A stretch of 64,000 nt of DNA, taken from Cyanoderma ruficeps. Its lineage: Eukaryota > Chordata > Aves > Passeriformes > Timaliidae. The notes below the pieces were generated by a model. The model made no database searches and was not told where the DNA came from. It worked only from the letters and a program-made list of their open reading frames with translations. The stretch spans positions 12,129,413-12,193,412 of the forward strand of contig VZDJ01007755.1 in the NCBI GenBank assembly GCA_008694505.1, read 5' to 3'. A program made the position numbers and the translations under genes. Shown here piece after piece: positions 25,888 to 38,600 of this stretch; position 1 is the first letter of the stretch, and every line of letters begins with the position of its first letter.

Positions 25888-26864
25888 GTACTGTGTTGTT
25901 TGGGGGTCTACCACATCCATATTTATAAATGCACTGGACTCATTTACATAGGATGCCATGCAGAAGGGTGGTGCAGTCCCTTATATGCTTCTTGCTAGCA
26001 AGATAAATTTAAATACAGAAGCTGTCGTTTTTTTAATGAATATCCAAGCATGTCTTTGTCTATATTTACATAAGCTGTCTGAGGGTGTCTAACATATTTG
26101 TAATGTCCAGCTGTATAAAGCTATGTATTTACTATATGTATTTACTTTTTGATGGCTGTAGATTTTCAGAGCATAATGTGTAGTCTCTAGACAAGAATTT
26201 AAAACAACAGAACATAGAGTGGATATAATGTACATAAATAACAGAAATGGTGCATGTGTCCATGAATCAGTGTATTTATTTGTGCACATATTCTCTTTCA
26301 AAAAGTGTATGCATTTTAAATATAAGGTGAAATAGTGTTACTGGCTGAAAATACCTATTTGCCTGAAACAGAGAAGTTTCTGTGCTGTGTAACAAAATGC
26401 TATCAATTAACTTCTTAGTGACTTTTTAAAGTTCATATGTTTTTTCTTGTGTGATTATTCACCTTTCGTAGTGCATGTTACAATTTTACTGCCTTTAATT
26501 TTCTGGAAATTGCATGTTTTCTTTTAGTTTTTTTTAAATCCAGCTGGTGGTTCATGCCAGGCTTTGATTATTTACTCACTTCACAGATACAGTGAATGTC
26601 TAACATTCTTATTACAAAGGTTAATATGCTTTATTTCTCTTCATGATTGTAACAAAGTAAAAATCTTAGTGATATCTCATGTGTTCCGAAATGTGCTTCT
26701 ATCATGGCAGATGAACTTTTATTTTGTGGAATAGAACATTTTTTAAAAGAACATTTTCCTTTATGCATAGTCCATTGAGTTCTTTCAGGTCATGCCCTGA
26801 CTGTATAAAGGATTACTACTGCTATACCTATAAAATTGATAGTTTAGGATCTGAGAATTGTTGC

Positions 26865-26897
26865 TTTTTTTTTTTTTTTGCTGTGATTTTTTTTTTT
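26865..26897 (+). repeat. Paired poly(T) runs
   Basis: Runs of 15 T (26865-26879) and 11 T (26887-26897) are separated by gctgtga. Simple repeat. The Phe-rich ORF covering it is not a gene. Confidence 0.85.
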
Positions 26898-27378
26898 GCT
26901 AGTATTTTCATTATTGTGCTACATTTCCTTAAGATTTACAAATCACATGGGATGTCAAAGGACTGTAATATTAAATATAATTTAGTTTAGAAACAGTGCT
27001 CACTCAGATTGTGCAGGTTTTGTATTCTCTCACTTGCTTTCTGACTTTTTAGTAATAATAAAAAGAAAAACTAAAAAGTCAATGTGCTCTTAGCTCAAGG
27101 GGAACTAGAAATCACTTGCCCAAACATCAGTTGCTTTTATTGCACAGAACTAATGGCTCCATTCCCTGGTCCAGCCAGGGTGAGGCAGAGTTTTCAAGGG
27201 ATTTAAGTGAGAATCCCATGATGCTCTTCTGGGAACCAGAGATCTGTTGAAACAAAAATGAATATTTTGACTGTAGTCAGAACTCAAAAAACCATATTAA
27301 TAGGGCTTTTTTCCTTTTATTTGTAGTATTACAATCAGAGGAGGATTTGGTGACATCTTTGAGGGGAGAGGCATTTCT

Positions 27379-27512
27379 GGGGACAGTGTTAAGTGTGATG
27401 AAGTTAAGTCTGAGTAACAAAGAAACCATCCTTCAACCTATGTCTTAAATTCCACCTATATGATCTTTGTATTTTCTAACTCAAAGCTGAAAATTTCTTC
27501 CAGCAAAAATCC
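27379..27512 (+). repeat. 134-bp direct repeat, copy 1
   Basis: It runs from ggggacagtgttaagtg to cttccagcaaaaatcc. A second copy lies 2032 bases downstream in the same orientation with about 10 mismatches and no indels (about 92-93% identical by eye). The flanks do not match. It is not a repeat family that I can name. Confidence 0.85.
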
Positions 27513-28278
27513 TTTACTTTTCATTACAGAATTAAAAATCTGTAGTCAGAATACCTCCTAACTGATCACCTTAATTGCAACTGTGATGTTAAAGTAGCAA
27601 AGCTGCCTATGAACAATGGGTGTTGGGTTCTGCTTCCTTCAGCTCTTCCCTCTTTTTGCCAGTGAGTTCTGGGAACACAGTGGAGTGGCAAACAGCACCA
27701 GCCATTTGTTTCAGCAAGCAGTAAATTAGCTGAGCTGGTGTAGCTTTGCTGCTTGCAAAACTACTTGTGAATTCAGGACAGATATGCTGAGTAGATATGC
27801 TGAACATGCCGGAAAAAAATATGGCAGTGTGTGTTGGGTAGCTTCATAAAACTTAGCGAGAAATTTACCCTTCAGGGTGGAATAGAAAAGTCATTAGAGA
27901 AGTAGAAAATGGTGGGTTTAGCCACAGTTCCATTGAAATTTAATTATTTATTCCGAGGATGTGAAATTAATGAAGTAGACTGAGAGCAAAGCATTCCGGA
28001 ATATTTCTGAGTGTGGTATTTAATGGACAATAGTGTGCTCAGTTCATATGTTGAGATGGGAACTGGATCTGTATTCTCACATCCAGAGAATGTGACTAAT
28101 AGGTAAAAGGGTTCTATTTAGCTTGTCTTCCTATTTTTTCCTCTTATCTTACTATTAAATTTCCTTCACTTTTCTTACATATATCTAAAATGTTATATTC
28201 TCATTACATTTTTTTTCTTAAACAGAGGAAGATTGGAAAAGTTCAGTTCATCGTGTTGTCTTGTTATTCCGTAGCTCT

Positions 28279-28312
28279 TAAAAAAAAGAAAAAAAAAAGA
28301 AAAAAAAGGAGA
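28279..28312 (+). repeat. A-rich simple repeat with G interruptions
   Basis: Runs of A broken by single G bases (aaaaaaaagaaaaaaaaaag pattern). The Lys/Arg-rich ORF across it (28190-28390) is compositional. Confidence 0.85.
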
Positions 28313-28644
28313 AAGTCCCTTATTTTCCAAGACTGGGTGTTATACCACTGGGTAGACTCAGGCTTTGAGGATGTCAGTGAAAATTTGTGAGGAACAAAGG
28401 GGAAATAAGATAAACAAGATTTTGATGATGAAAATTATGACTTCATAAATTATATCAACAGATTTTCTAATTGAATACAAGCACTAGACAGTCTTGGAAA
28501 GTCGATTGTCAAGAGGATCTGGCAAGAGCACTCATTCAGCGCTTCCCCTCAGAGCTGAATGGAAGCATTGCATTAAGGCTGCTTTATTCTTGCATTCAGT
28601 ACAGTGAAGTTCTGCCTTTTGTGTTCCAGACAGGTGATCTGACT

Positions 28645-28770
28645 TGAAGTGAGATGTGGCACTCAGTGCCATGGTCTAATTGATGTGGTGACGTTTTTGT
28701 GATAGGTTGGGCTTGGTGATATCAGAGGGCTCTTCCAGCCTAATTGATTCTGTGGTTGTATGATTCTGTA
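28645..28770 (+). mobile_element. CR1 LINE 3' tail, forward
   Basis: It contains 'gatgtggcactcagtgccat', then 'gtgataggttgggcttggtg', and ends with octamer-like tail repeats gattctgtgg...tgattctgta typical of CR1 3' termini. Only the last 125 bp or so is secure; sequence back to about 28500 might belong to the same element. It sits between the two copies of the 134-bp direct repeat. Confidence 0.85.
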
Positions 28771-29410
28771 ATTTTTATCCACCCACATTTTCAGAATATA
28801 TCCCGTAAACCATGAATTAATTAAGAACACAGTGAGTGTTATGCCCAATCCCAAAGCTAAGATAAAACTTTGCAGCCTCCTGAACTCCTTTTCTTGACTT
28901 ATTTATACTCTTTCCTTTTCTTCTCCATTTTTCCTTCTCTCCCTGGGGAGACAGGAAAAACCTTGAGCAAGACAACACAGGCCTTGAGCAGGATGTTCCA
29001 AGTATCTTGCCTGTGTGTCCCTTATGGTTGTCTCTGTTATAATGACATGAATTTCCAAATTAAATAGGTTTTTTGCCTATAGTGTTAATTTTAGCAGTGA
29101 TTTGATGAAAAACCATCTCAATTATTGCTCAGCAAAAAGAAGCAGCCTGAAAGTCAAAACTAGAGATGCTTTTAACACCTCATTTTTTTTTAACAGTGTT
29201 GGCCATGCTCATGAGTATTTTCTGTTTCTTTCACAAGTGTTAGATGTGAAAGATTGGCTTTATATACCTACAACCCCATGCACCCATTTGTTTTCTCTTC
29301 GGAAGAAACCTCTTCTTATGTGTATGTCTCTGCACAAACAAATATTTCATCTTATGGATTACTTTCTAGAAGTATTTTGATAGCTGAAGTGGTTGATACA
29401 GCCCTGATTT

Positions 29411-29544
29411 GGAGACAGTGTTATGTGTGATAAAGTTAAGTCTGAGTAACAAAGAAACCATCCTTCAATCTATGTCTTAAATTCCACTTATATGACCTTT
29501 GCATTTCCTAACTCGAAGCTGAAAATTTCTGCCAGCAAAAATCC
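29411..29544 (+). repeat. 134-bp direct repeat, copy 2
   Basis: It matches 27379-27512 throughout, from ggagacagtgttatgtg to ctgccagcaaaaatcc, in the same orientation. Similarity stops abruptly on both sides. Neither copy shows TG...CA ends or obvious target-site duplications, so a classical LTR pair is not supported. Confidence 0.85.
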
Positions 29545-32254
29545 AATTTAAAAAAATAAGTTAATGAAATCTGTTGTCATTGACTTATTTTCGATATTGT
29601 TTTTTTTTCCATGCCAGGAATTTATTTCTTAATGGGAAAATCAATGCTTTCTTGTCTTTCAGGAAACTAGTAATTTCCCATAGTTGTTGTGTACTGCAAA
29701 AATAAAAGTATTGTCAGCTTGTGAGACTTCTTTTTAAGAAATGTAGATGTATTTACTAGGATGTGGTAGCTCAGACTGTAATGCTTTGGCTGTCTGACCA
29801 TGTTCGATTTACTCAAGTGCTCTCTTAAGCTTCAGTGCATTTTCATTTTTTTTGAGATCAAGCAGTGTTTGGTTGGCCAGAAGCTTTAAGGCTGAGAAGT
29901 TACATATTTGATACCTATTACCCAACGGATGAATCATGTCACTTTCACTTTTAAATTCTGCCTGGTACCAAAAATAATTTATTCTGTTGCACAATTTTTA
30001 TAGTTTTATATGTTGAAATTGTCTCGGTTTTCTGGTAGTACTGCTGAAAAGTGAAATGCTTGTGACTCTGGGCTAGATTTGATTGATCTTTTACAGTCCA
30101 GATCAGGAAGATAGTACAGAGGCAATGCAGAGCTTTTGTGTCTCTCTCCAGATCACCTCTGTTGTGTCTGGATACTGAAACAGAGAAACTCTTGAATTTT
30201 AAAGACGTTTTTGATCACAGTTGATGAAAAAATGTAGAAATAATAACTGAATCAACCTTACATGATTTTGCTTTGGTTAGAGATAGAAGAGGCATTATTT
30301 GAATCCTTAAGATTTTCTGTGCTTCTTCTCCTGGGATAAGCCTTCAAGATCCTTATTACATCCCTAGTAATATTTGGTATGAAGCAGTTGCATTAAGTGG
30401 AGGTTTTGACTACAAAGAACAAGGGAGTCATGAAACAAAATAAATAGAGCTAAAATACAGTCCTGTTCTTCACTTGTATTCATTGCATATGGTGAATAAT
30501 ATAACCATTCTTCTTTTGCCATGCTCTTCACTTTACAAATCAAATTGCATCTTCGTTGGCCAAAACAAGCATGGTTAAATAAGCAGAAAAATCTGGGAAA
30601 AGCAATCCTGTCATTATGTCCTGGGCAGTGAGCAGAGGGGCAGGATGCCTGCTTTATGGACTCCAGAGACCTTTGTCATGTGGCTCAGTTTGTTGTTGAC
30701 AACAGAAATGGAGATTTTGTTCTAAGTGCTAAACCACTGTCAGTCTGTGCTTCTTCCAAAACGGTATGTGTGTGCTGTAGTTTTTGTAAAACCTCAACAT
30801 GAAACAGTGTGGAGCAGGGCTGACCTATGGGACTCTGGAGAAAGTGGAAGTAGTAAAAAGTGGAGAAAATGTTGGTACTGTTCTGTCTGAGATTTAAAAA
30901 AAAAAACCCAAAACCAATGAAAAGTCTTCAAGGGAAGATGTAAGAGTAAATAGTAATTTATATACATCAGTATGCAAGAGGACCTACCTCTTTATTTTCC
31001 CCAAAGCAGATGGACTGGTGGAATCTATCTGTGAAAAAGACCATAAGAATGATAGTAGGAAAAAATTCCTTCCCCTTCATTTGGACACAAGTGGTTTTTG
31101 TAACAACTGCATTTTGTTTAATTTTTTTTGTTGTTGTTTTGAATTTATAATTTTGCCTGCTTTCATGCTGCAACATTTATGAATGAGCATTTTTCTCTAA
31201 TTGAAATAAGTAGTTTTTGGCAATCAAGACAAAATGCCAGCACTTGGGGATGAGGAGGGAGGATGAATATGGGAAAGCAGGAAAAGAGCTGAATCATAGA
31301 GTAATATGACTGTAGAATATATGAACCTTTTTATGAGTATGTCATGTATAGTTAGCCAGATCATTTAGAAAATTGATGTTGTTTCATTCACAACATGTTG
31401 ATTTGTACCAGTTAGGAATCTGGACCTTTGAGAATACATTTTTGTATTTGCAGATAGAATAGTGGTCACATATGACTGCAAAGCCCTTGGCCTGGATGCT
31501 CTTCTGGATTCAATCCATGTCATTTTAGCCATTTTTGTTCTAGTTCAGCGACTAATGTCATGGAAAGGCTGCAATAGCATGCACAATTTTTTGATCAGCC
31601 AAAGGAGGGAGCTACATACACTTCTTCCATCCTTATGCCCCAAGTAGTTGGACATTCAATGTGTGATTCCATTGTAGATACACAGCAAATCACAGGTTGA
31701 ACCCAAGAAAAACTTACACTCAGAAGAAAATGAGTTATTGTTATCTTATATATTTCCCATCCTAACAAAGGCATTTCTCAGTCAGAGCTGCTGCTTTTTA
31801 AATTACTAGTCTCTTCACAGAATGCTTGTCTGTCAGTATTTTATAGAATATACATGATAAGGAAAAGTTATTCTGCATTTCATTTTTTTTAAAAATATGA
31901 GTTTAAAAGGTACAGTTTCCTTTCATTCCAGAGATTACATGAAAATAGCAGTAGTCAGACAACTTTATAGTCTGATAAAGGTGTTGTTCTCATACATTCA
32001 CTGTACAGACATCACAATACAATTCACTTGATGTGCTAACCTCAGTTAAAAAAATTATCTTTGTTTATTTGAGCTTTTCATGTTGACAAGGGTGAGTCTA
32101 TGTTCACAGTATTATGCACTATGATGCTATGAAGCAGTTCTTTGTGATAAACACTGAACGCATTTTAAAGGAAATCTCTCATCGAGATGACAGTAATTTT
32201 TTTCTATGCTGTGACTTGTGGGAAAGATAACAACTAACTCCCAAGGAAGAAAAA

Positions 32255-32678
32255 ATATAGTGATCCCAAGCTGTATGAGGAGCAGCTGAGGTCACTTGGT
32301 CTGTTCAGCCTGAAAGAGGAGACTGAGGGGAGACCTCATTGCAGTTACAACTTCCTTACAAGAGCAAAAGGAGGGGCAGGCACTGACATCTTTTCAGTGG
32401 TGACCAGTGACAGGACCCGAGGGAATGGCCTGAAGTCCGGTTGGGGGAGGTTTAGGTTGGATATTAGAAAAAGGTTCTTCACCCAGAGGGTGGTTGGGCA
32501 TTGGAACAGGCTCCCCAGAGAAGTGGTCACAGCACCAAGCCTGTCTGAGTTTGAGAACTATCTGGACAATACTCCTGGGTACGTGGTGAGACTCTTGCAC
32601 TCTTAGACACTATGCAGGGCCAGGAGTTGAACTTAATGATCCTGATGGGTCCCTTGAAACTCAGCTGATTCTGGGATA
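32255..32678 (+). mobile_element. CR1 LINE fragment (3' end), forward
   Basis: About 420 bp of sense CR1, starting near 'ccaagctgtatgaggagcag' and continuing through 'aaggttcttcacccagaggg' and 'gaacaggctccccagagaag'. It ends near 'ggccaggagttgaacttaat' and 'gggtcccttgaaactcagct'. The ORFs at 32345-32600 on both strands are remnants of the LINE reverse-transcriptase-domain 3' part. It is less diverged than the copy at 8605. Confidence 0.92.
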
Positions 32679-35600
32679 AGTTTGCAAATAGGCACTTTAA
32701 ACACATCCTTCTCAGCCATTTTTGTTTTGGGGGATAAAAGCAAGGAAAATCTAAAGTTTTCAGTGAATAGGCTGTTAAGGATATTGTAACATTTAGTAAT
32801 TTTAACAATATTGCTTTTATTTGTTAGAGGAGTAGGAATAGGTGTCTATTAGGTTTCTGACAAATGACTTATGGCCTAGACACATATGCTGGGAGCTGAC
32901 CTAATATTTGACTCTGGATAGTTGTCATAGCAGCAACCTGAATAGAGCAGATTGGTACAAGTGCTGGTTGCAGAACTGGATACAGGTTCTGTGCTAATGC
33001 AATACATCTGAATATTAAAAAAAAGTGCAGATGTACTGCCACAAAAAATCATTGCTATGGTGTTTCCTTCTGTTTATATCTAATTCCTAAATTTTTAAAG
33101 AAATTGGGGTTTGTGAGATGTTACTGATCTGCCTCCATACAATTTCTGACGCTGTTATGCTGCATGAAATAGGGGGTTTGACATAAAGAAAGACTCTCCA
33201 AGCAACATTTTATTAACAAAAAATAATGTCTGGCTGTTGCAGACCACAAGCAGTTTACGTTTTGATTAAGAAAGGAAGGAAATTACTGGCGGACAAATTA
33301 CAGGTAATTGTGAAACTGCTTTGGAAAAAACAAATTAAAAATCTAAATTGCAGTGAGGGCATGGACCTCTATTGCAAGATCACTGTATCTGGCTTTCAGC
33401 AGTGGTGGGTAAGACGCTTTTAAACCTTCAAATTTGGAGGACAGAGAGAATTTTGCAATTAACGCCCAGCTTCTAAGTCTTGACAGTGAGGAGTTTTTTC
33501 ATGTATTACCCTTCATGTATTACCCCTAAAGAGAAGGAAAGAAGGAAGAAAGATATATATTTGTATCCATGATTGTATGTTGTTCTCTTTCCTGACCAAT
33601 ACCGCTCCCAGGAGGAAGCAAAAAAAAAAAAATTGTATGGTTTTCAAATGTTGTCTATATTCTGTTATTTATATTGTATAGTGGCAATATAGGGAAATGG
33701 ATTGTATAGTGCAGATTTGGACAACATTGGTTACAGAAAAGGGAGTTATGCAAAAATATCTCCCAGCTGATGCTGGAGGATGCCCTGCTGAGGCAGTGCT
33801 GCAGTGGCAGAAAGCTGCAAATGCAGAGGGAGTACAAAGAAGTGGTTTTGTGTCAGGGTGATGGAGTCCTTGTCACAGCTATTCAGTATGCAGGAAGAGC
33901 TCATCAACTGTACATCCTTGTAAGAGGTGGAGGAGAAAGCATCAGGAGCTCCCTTCCATGTGGGTTTCACAGAGCCTAATTTGCTCTAGGGGATGGAAGA
34001 AAAAAGGCGCTTCATCCAAGTGGCAGCCGTGCAGAGGGATAGGGCTATGTCCTACCTCTGTTGTATATTTATATAAAACCTGAAAAATTCCAGCTGAAAG
34101 CGATTTTTGCTTCAGAATGGGAGTCTTATAAAAGAGCAAAATGAAGCAGATGGTTCACTTAACATAAAGCAAACAAATAGAAATTGGAATCCCAAAAGAG
34201 GCAAATGCCACTTGCAAAGAGCTCAATGCCTCTTACACTACAGGAGCTTTATTAATAATAGCTTTTTGTGTTCAGACATCTCTTTGTGATTTGGTATTTA
34301 ATAGGGATCAGAACAACTTCTGTACTTCGGTAGTTTGTCCTTTTTTATCTGCGTTCAAAATGCTCACTAAGATGACTATAATGTCCTTGCGTACCCACAC
34401 TCTAGTTTGCATTTCAGGCCTTGTTCACTTCCATCATTTCCCCACCTAGTGATTATTTCACTTCTAGGTTGGTCTTTGGTTTGTTTTTGTGGTTCCACAT
34501 GATATGCCTTAACCACTGAGGCCAAAAATGTTATGCAGGCACCGTTTAGCTGCATGTGGATTATTGTCAGGAGATCAAATTATGTACAAGTATGGGGAAG
34601 CTTAGCTTCCTACCCAGAATGCACTGGCCATATTGTCAAGGGGAAGAAAATAAGTGGTATGCATTGTAATTTTAAATCCTGCTGCCTTTCAAGTCAGTGG
34701 CAAAATTCCTGGTTTCAGCAGTGCTGGATAGGGTTCTGTCATTAGCAGATGCAGCTGGAGAGGATGGTGAGTATCACAGGGCAGCCCCCCTCCCTTCACA
34801 CTCCAGACCAACCAACATTAAATTTGCTACATGCAATGGAAAAGAATAATGTGCAAGGCATGCAATTCCAAATAATTTCATGCCTTGGATTTTCAGTCAG
34901 GCCCCAAGGTGAACAGCTAATTTTTCACCTCAACACAGAGATCATTAAATTAGAAAATGTTGTATTTTTCCAGGCTCTTTATGCTGAGCATGTGTAGTTG
35001 AATTTCAAGCTGCTGATTTCAGAATATACTTTAAGGCACCCTGAGCTGCAATAAGATCTTGACTGTGAGGTAAAATTTATGTCAATGTAAGTTTTCTGTT
35101 CTGGAGGTTGATAAAGTTGAAGGCTCAAAAATGGAATATTTTGTTGTTTCTTGGACAGGAACTTTAAAGCAATCTTATCTCCCTTCCTATCATAGGTGGA
35201 ATGAAAATGAACAGGGTTGGGAACAGCTTTCTTCCAGGTGTCTTTAACATCCATTTTATGTCAAGGAGGCAGAAAAGGAAAGGCCAATGGAAATGTAGAT
35301 GTAAGAGTTCTCTATTCAGGTCTGAAGATGGAGCTTTTAGAGTCATGGCTTCTGTTCTTCCTGCTCCAGTCTTAAAAGCCAGGCATAGAGAGCTGTTTAC
35401 TTATCCCTTCCTTTCATATGCCAAGAAGATATTAAATGTGAAGCATTTTCTTGCCTGTCAGATGTTTCTATCATAGATACAAGTGTGTCTTTCTTTTCCT
35501 GTGTTTAGCTAATGACTTCATTGCACACACCCTCCTGCCCACAGCACGGGCAGGGAATAATGTTTCTGGTGAATAAATCCCTATTATAACACAGAGTTTA

Positions 35601-38600
35601 GGCCAGTTTAATGAAATCAACACAAAGCCAGTGTGTGTGAGCATAGTCTTGTTTCTCAAGAGAGGCAAATTCTGGGTTTGGTTATTGAATTAGTAAGATT
35701 TAGAAGATTTTAGAGAGACATAAATTACTTCTAAATTCCAAACATCAGTTGCACAATGGATTCAGAAGTATTCCTCAATTAGAAAACACAGTTCTGCCCA
35801 CAGAAAATACATGTAGAAGTGTCTGCACAGACTGCTTATGTTTGGTAGCAGGAACATTTTTGTGATTCAACAACTGGCTTGATGGCCTAAATTTAGAAAC
35901 ATATTTTTCCAATAAAAAAATTAGACCTATAATAAGCTGTGAGAGCAGGAGCTGAATGCAGTGCCTGAGAGCAGCACCAGCTGCTAAAGAGGCTAGGCAC
36001 AGGACAAGGCAGCCAAGCAGGCTGTGGCCAGCAGCCTAGGCATTGTGCCAAAAGAATTCTCCCCTGAAATGAGAATATTTGAGGAACAGATTTGCACTGC
36101 AGTACACATATTTCATGCTTATTACTCATGGTATTTCATATTAAGCTTCAGTTTTACTGTCTCCATTAAGAAAGCAAATCAGAAAGTGCATTCTCCAAAG
36201 GCCAGTCAAAGTTCATTTCTTTGTTTCTTCAATAGCATATGCTATTTTGGTTTGATGATTATGGAGTCAAAAGGCCATGCCCCAAACATCACTTCTTATT
36301 CACTTAATCTTTTAAAATACAGAACCCTCACAGTACTGAATTTAAAGGATGTGTGGCAAGTTCTAGAAAAAAATTAGAGCAAGTCTTTTTCAGTAGCAAA
36401 ATATTCTCTTTCTACTAAACAGTTGGAGACAGGGTGGTGGAGGTCAGGTTTGTTTGGGTTTTTTTAATACCATTCATTTTTAAAAGATTTTTTTTTAACT
36501 GTCAAAGTTAAGTTTGACCCGAGACAGTTTTCATAAAAAGTCAATGCAGGCATACCATGCATTGAATTCATAGAAAGAATTTTGTTTTCCACAAACAAGC
36601 TGTTCAAGTTTTAATGCAGATTTGAAATAAAATAATTAGCATTCAAATGTATCAAACACAGGGTAAGATATCTTTAAAGTATCTGAACCTACCTTTGAAA
36701 AAAAGAACCAATCATTAAGTGAATGCAAAAAAGTAATTGCTCACTCTCTAACAGACAAGAAAACTGGGGTTTGTGGGGATTTTTTTGTGGTTTTTCTTTT
36801 TTTTTTTCCTTAGAAGATCTATAACTTCCACTATATTTTACCTGTGGAAGCAAAAGGATGGAATCTCCAGCAGGCTTACTTTTTTTCCTTGTCAAAGTAG
36901 AACACGCAGACATTTTTAGTTAGTTGAAACTGAGGAAGTTAATTCAGCATTGACCTCAAATGCTTCATGTCTAGGCTGTCATCTGTTTCTAAATGCAGAA
37001 TTTAATTTGGACTCTAACATAAAGTGCTTTGGTCCATTCTTCCTGCCACATGCTCCAATATGTGTAATGTTAAAAGAAAGTCTGGAGCAGAAGAGATGTA
37101 GGAAGAATCACTCAAAACCCAAATTGTACCCCGTAGTTGTCCATAGACCCTTTTTGAGTGGTTGCATCTCAATATCCCAGATCTGGCAGGTGTATGGAAA
37201 ACTGTTTTGTGTCAACAAAACAGGCTCGCAGTGGTGGGAGTGATACCAGTTGTATCACAGTAGATGAAGAGACCTATAGTGGGAGGTTTAATTTTGTTGA
37301 CCATGATGATATTGTAGTAATAAATCTGCAGAGCTGGCACAAGCGTTGCTCCAGTACTCCCACACACTTTTCCTTGTGCGCTTCCTAAACATTTGATTCA
37401 TAAGTTTAAAGATTTTCTCCATTGGTGCTCTGGTGCCACAGTCCTTCTGCGCTGAATGGAGTAATGCTGATCTATCCCAGCTGAAAGTGCTGCCCATCAC
37501 AGTCACTGGAAAATGGCATTTTGGCAAGGGGGGAAAGAAACTCCTGCAGGAGTACCTTACTGAGATAATTTCTTTAGCACAGTACACATAGGCATGAAAA
37601 GTACTGAGAAAAATGCTTGATTGTGATCATAAAAGTGGAGCTGCCTGAGGCATAGCAAGGCTTATACTGAATGGAAGGAATACACTGCAAAGGGGGAATT
37701 TCTCTTGCTTTGCATATTTCTGGTTCAGCAGTAAGTACTGCTACGCCTTTGTCATCATGCATCAGTTTCAGTACTAATCACAGTAATACAGTGATTCATT
37801 CAGCACCATTACCTGCAGGCAAAACCACTCTTGGGATGGCAAAAATAGGACATTGTTTTCTTGCAGTTTATGTTGTTTCTCTTTTGGAAGAAAAGTCAGA
37901 TATTCAGACTCCTCCATTAGTACTGCCTGTCAATAAACAATCAGCAAAAATGATCAGTAGATATGATCTTCTGCAAGATGCTGGCCTCTGCAAAGAGATT
38001 GGCTTTGAGAAGGTTTTTATAGCAAGATGAGAATAAAAATGACATAACCGCTACTTCATTTCCCCTGAAGTTTTACCTTTATTTTCTTCAGATTTTTAGC
38101 AACTCTAATTCCAGCGGGGGCATCCTAGGCCCTGGAGTTCATTATGCAGTGCATGACTTTTGGGATCAGGCATGTACCAAATGAAGTCTCTTAGGAAAAG
38201 CAGGTTTAGCAAACCTGTGCTCATGGTCCTGTGTCCTGTGTGATCTTAGTCTGAGAGCTCTGTGGAGCTGACAGATCCTTTCATATCCTCAGTGTCAGAG
38301 GCTGAAGGAGTTGTAGTCTTCCAAGGAAAACTTCCTTTCCTTTAAAGGAGAATGGGGGCTGGGAGTGGGTGGGGAGGTGTAAATAGAGGAGATGGGGAAT
38401 TCTCAAGGTTGACTACTGAAAAACAAAGACTGAATCAATAACTTATCATAAGGTCCAAGGCAAGGATCATACTGTGCTCTTCTTTAGGTCAGAATAATCT
38501 AAGTCTGCCTTTGTTTTCTGCCTATCCTGAGAGGAAGAAATTCTGTATGAGGCTTGGGCCCTAGCAAGTTTTCCCTCTGCTGGTGCAACAGGGAGGAAAA

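Noticed and set aside
27379..29544. The direct repeat pair as LTRs of a retroelement
   Set aside because: Copies lack TG...CA ends and target duplications, and the 1.9 kb between them shows no retroviral coding sequence and contains a CR1 tail.
36000..36050. Possible fragment of LINE coding sequence (ctgctaaagaggctaggcac)
   Set aside because: The resemblance is short and cannot be extended on either side.
37671..38030. 119-codon ORF, among the longest in the large intron
   Set aside because: No recognisable domain or splice or promoter context; lengths of this order occur by chance in 64 kb.
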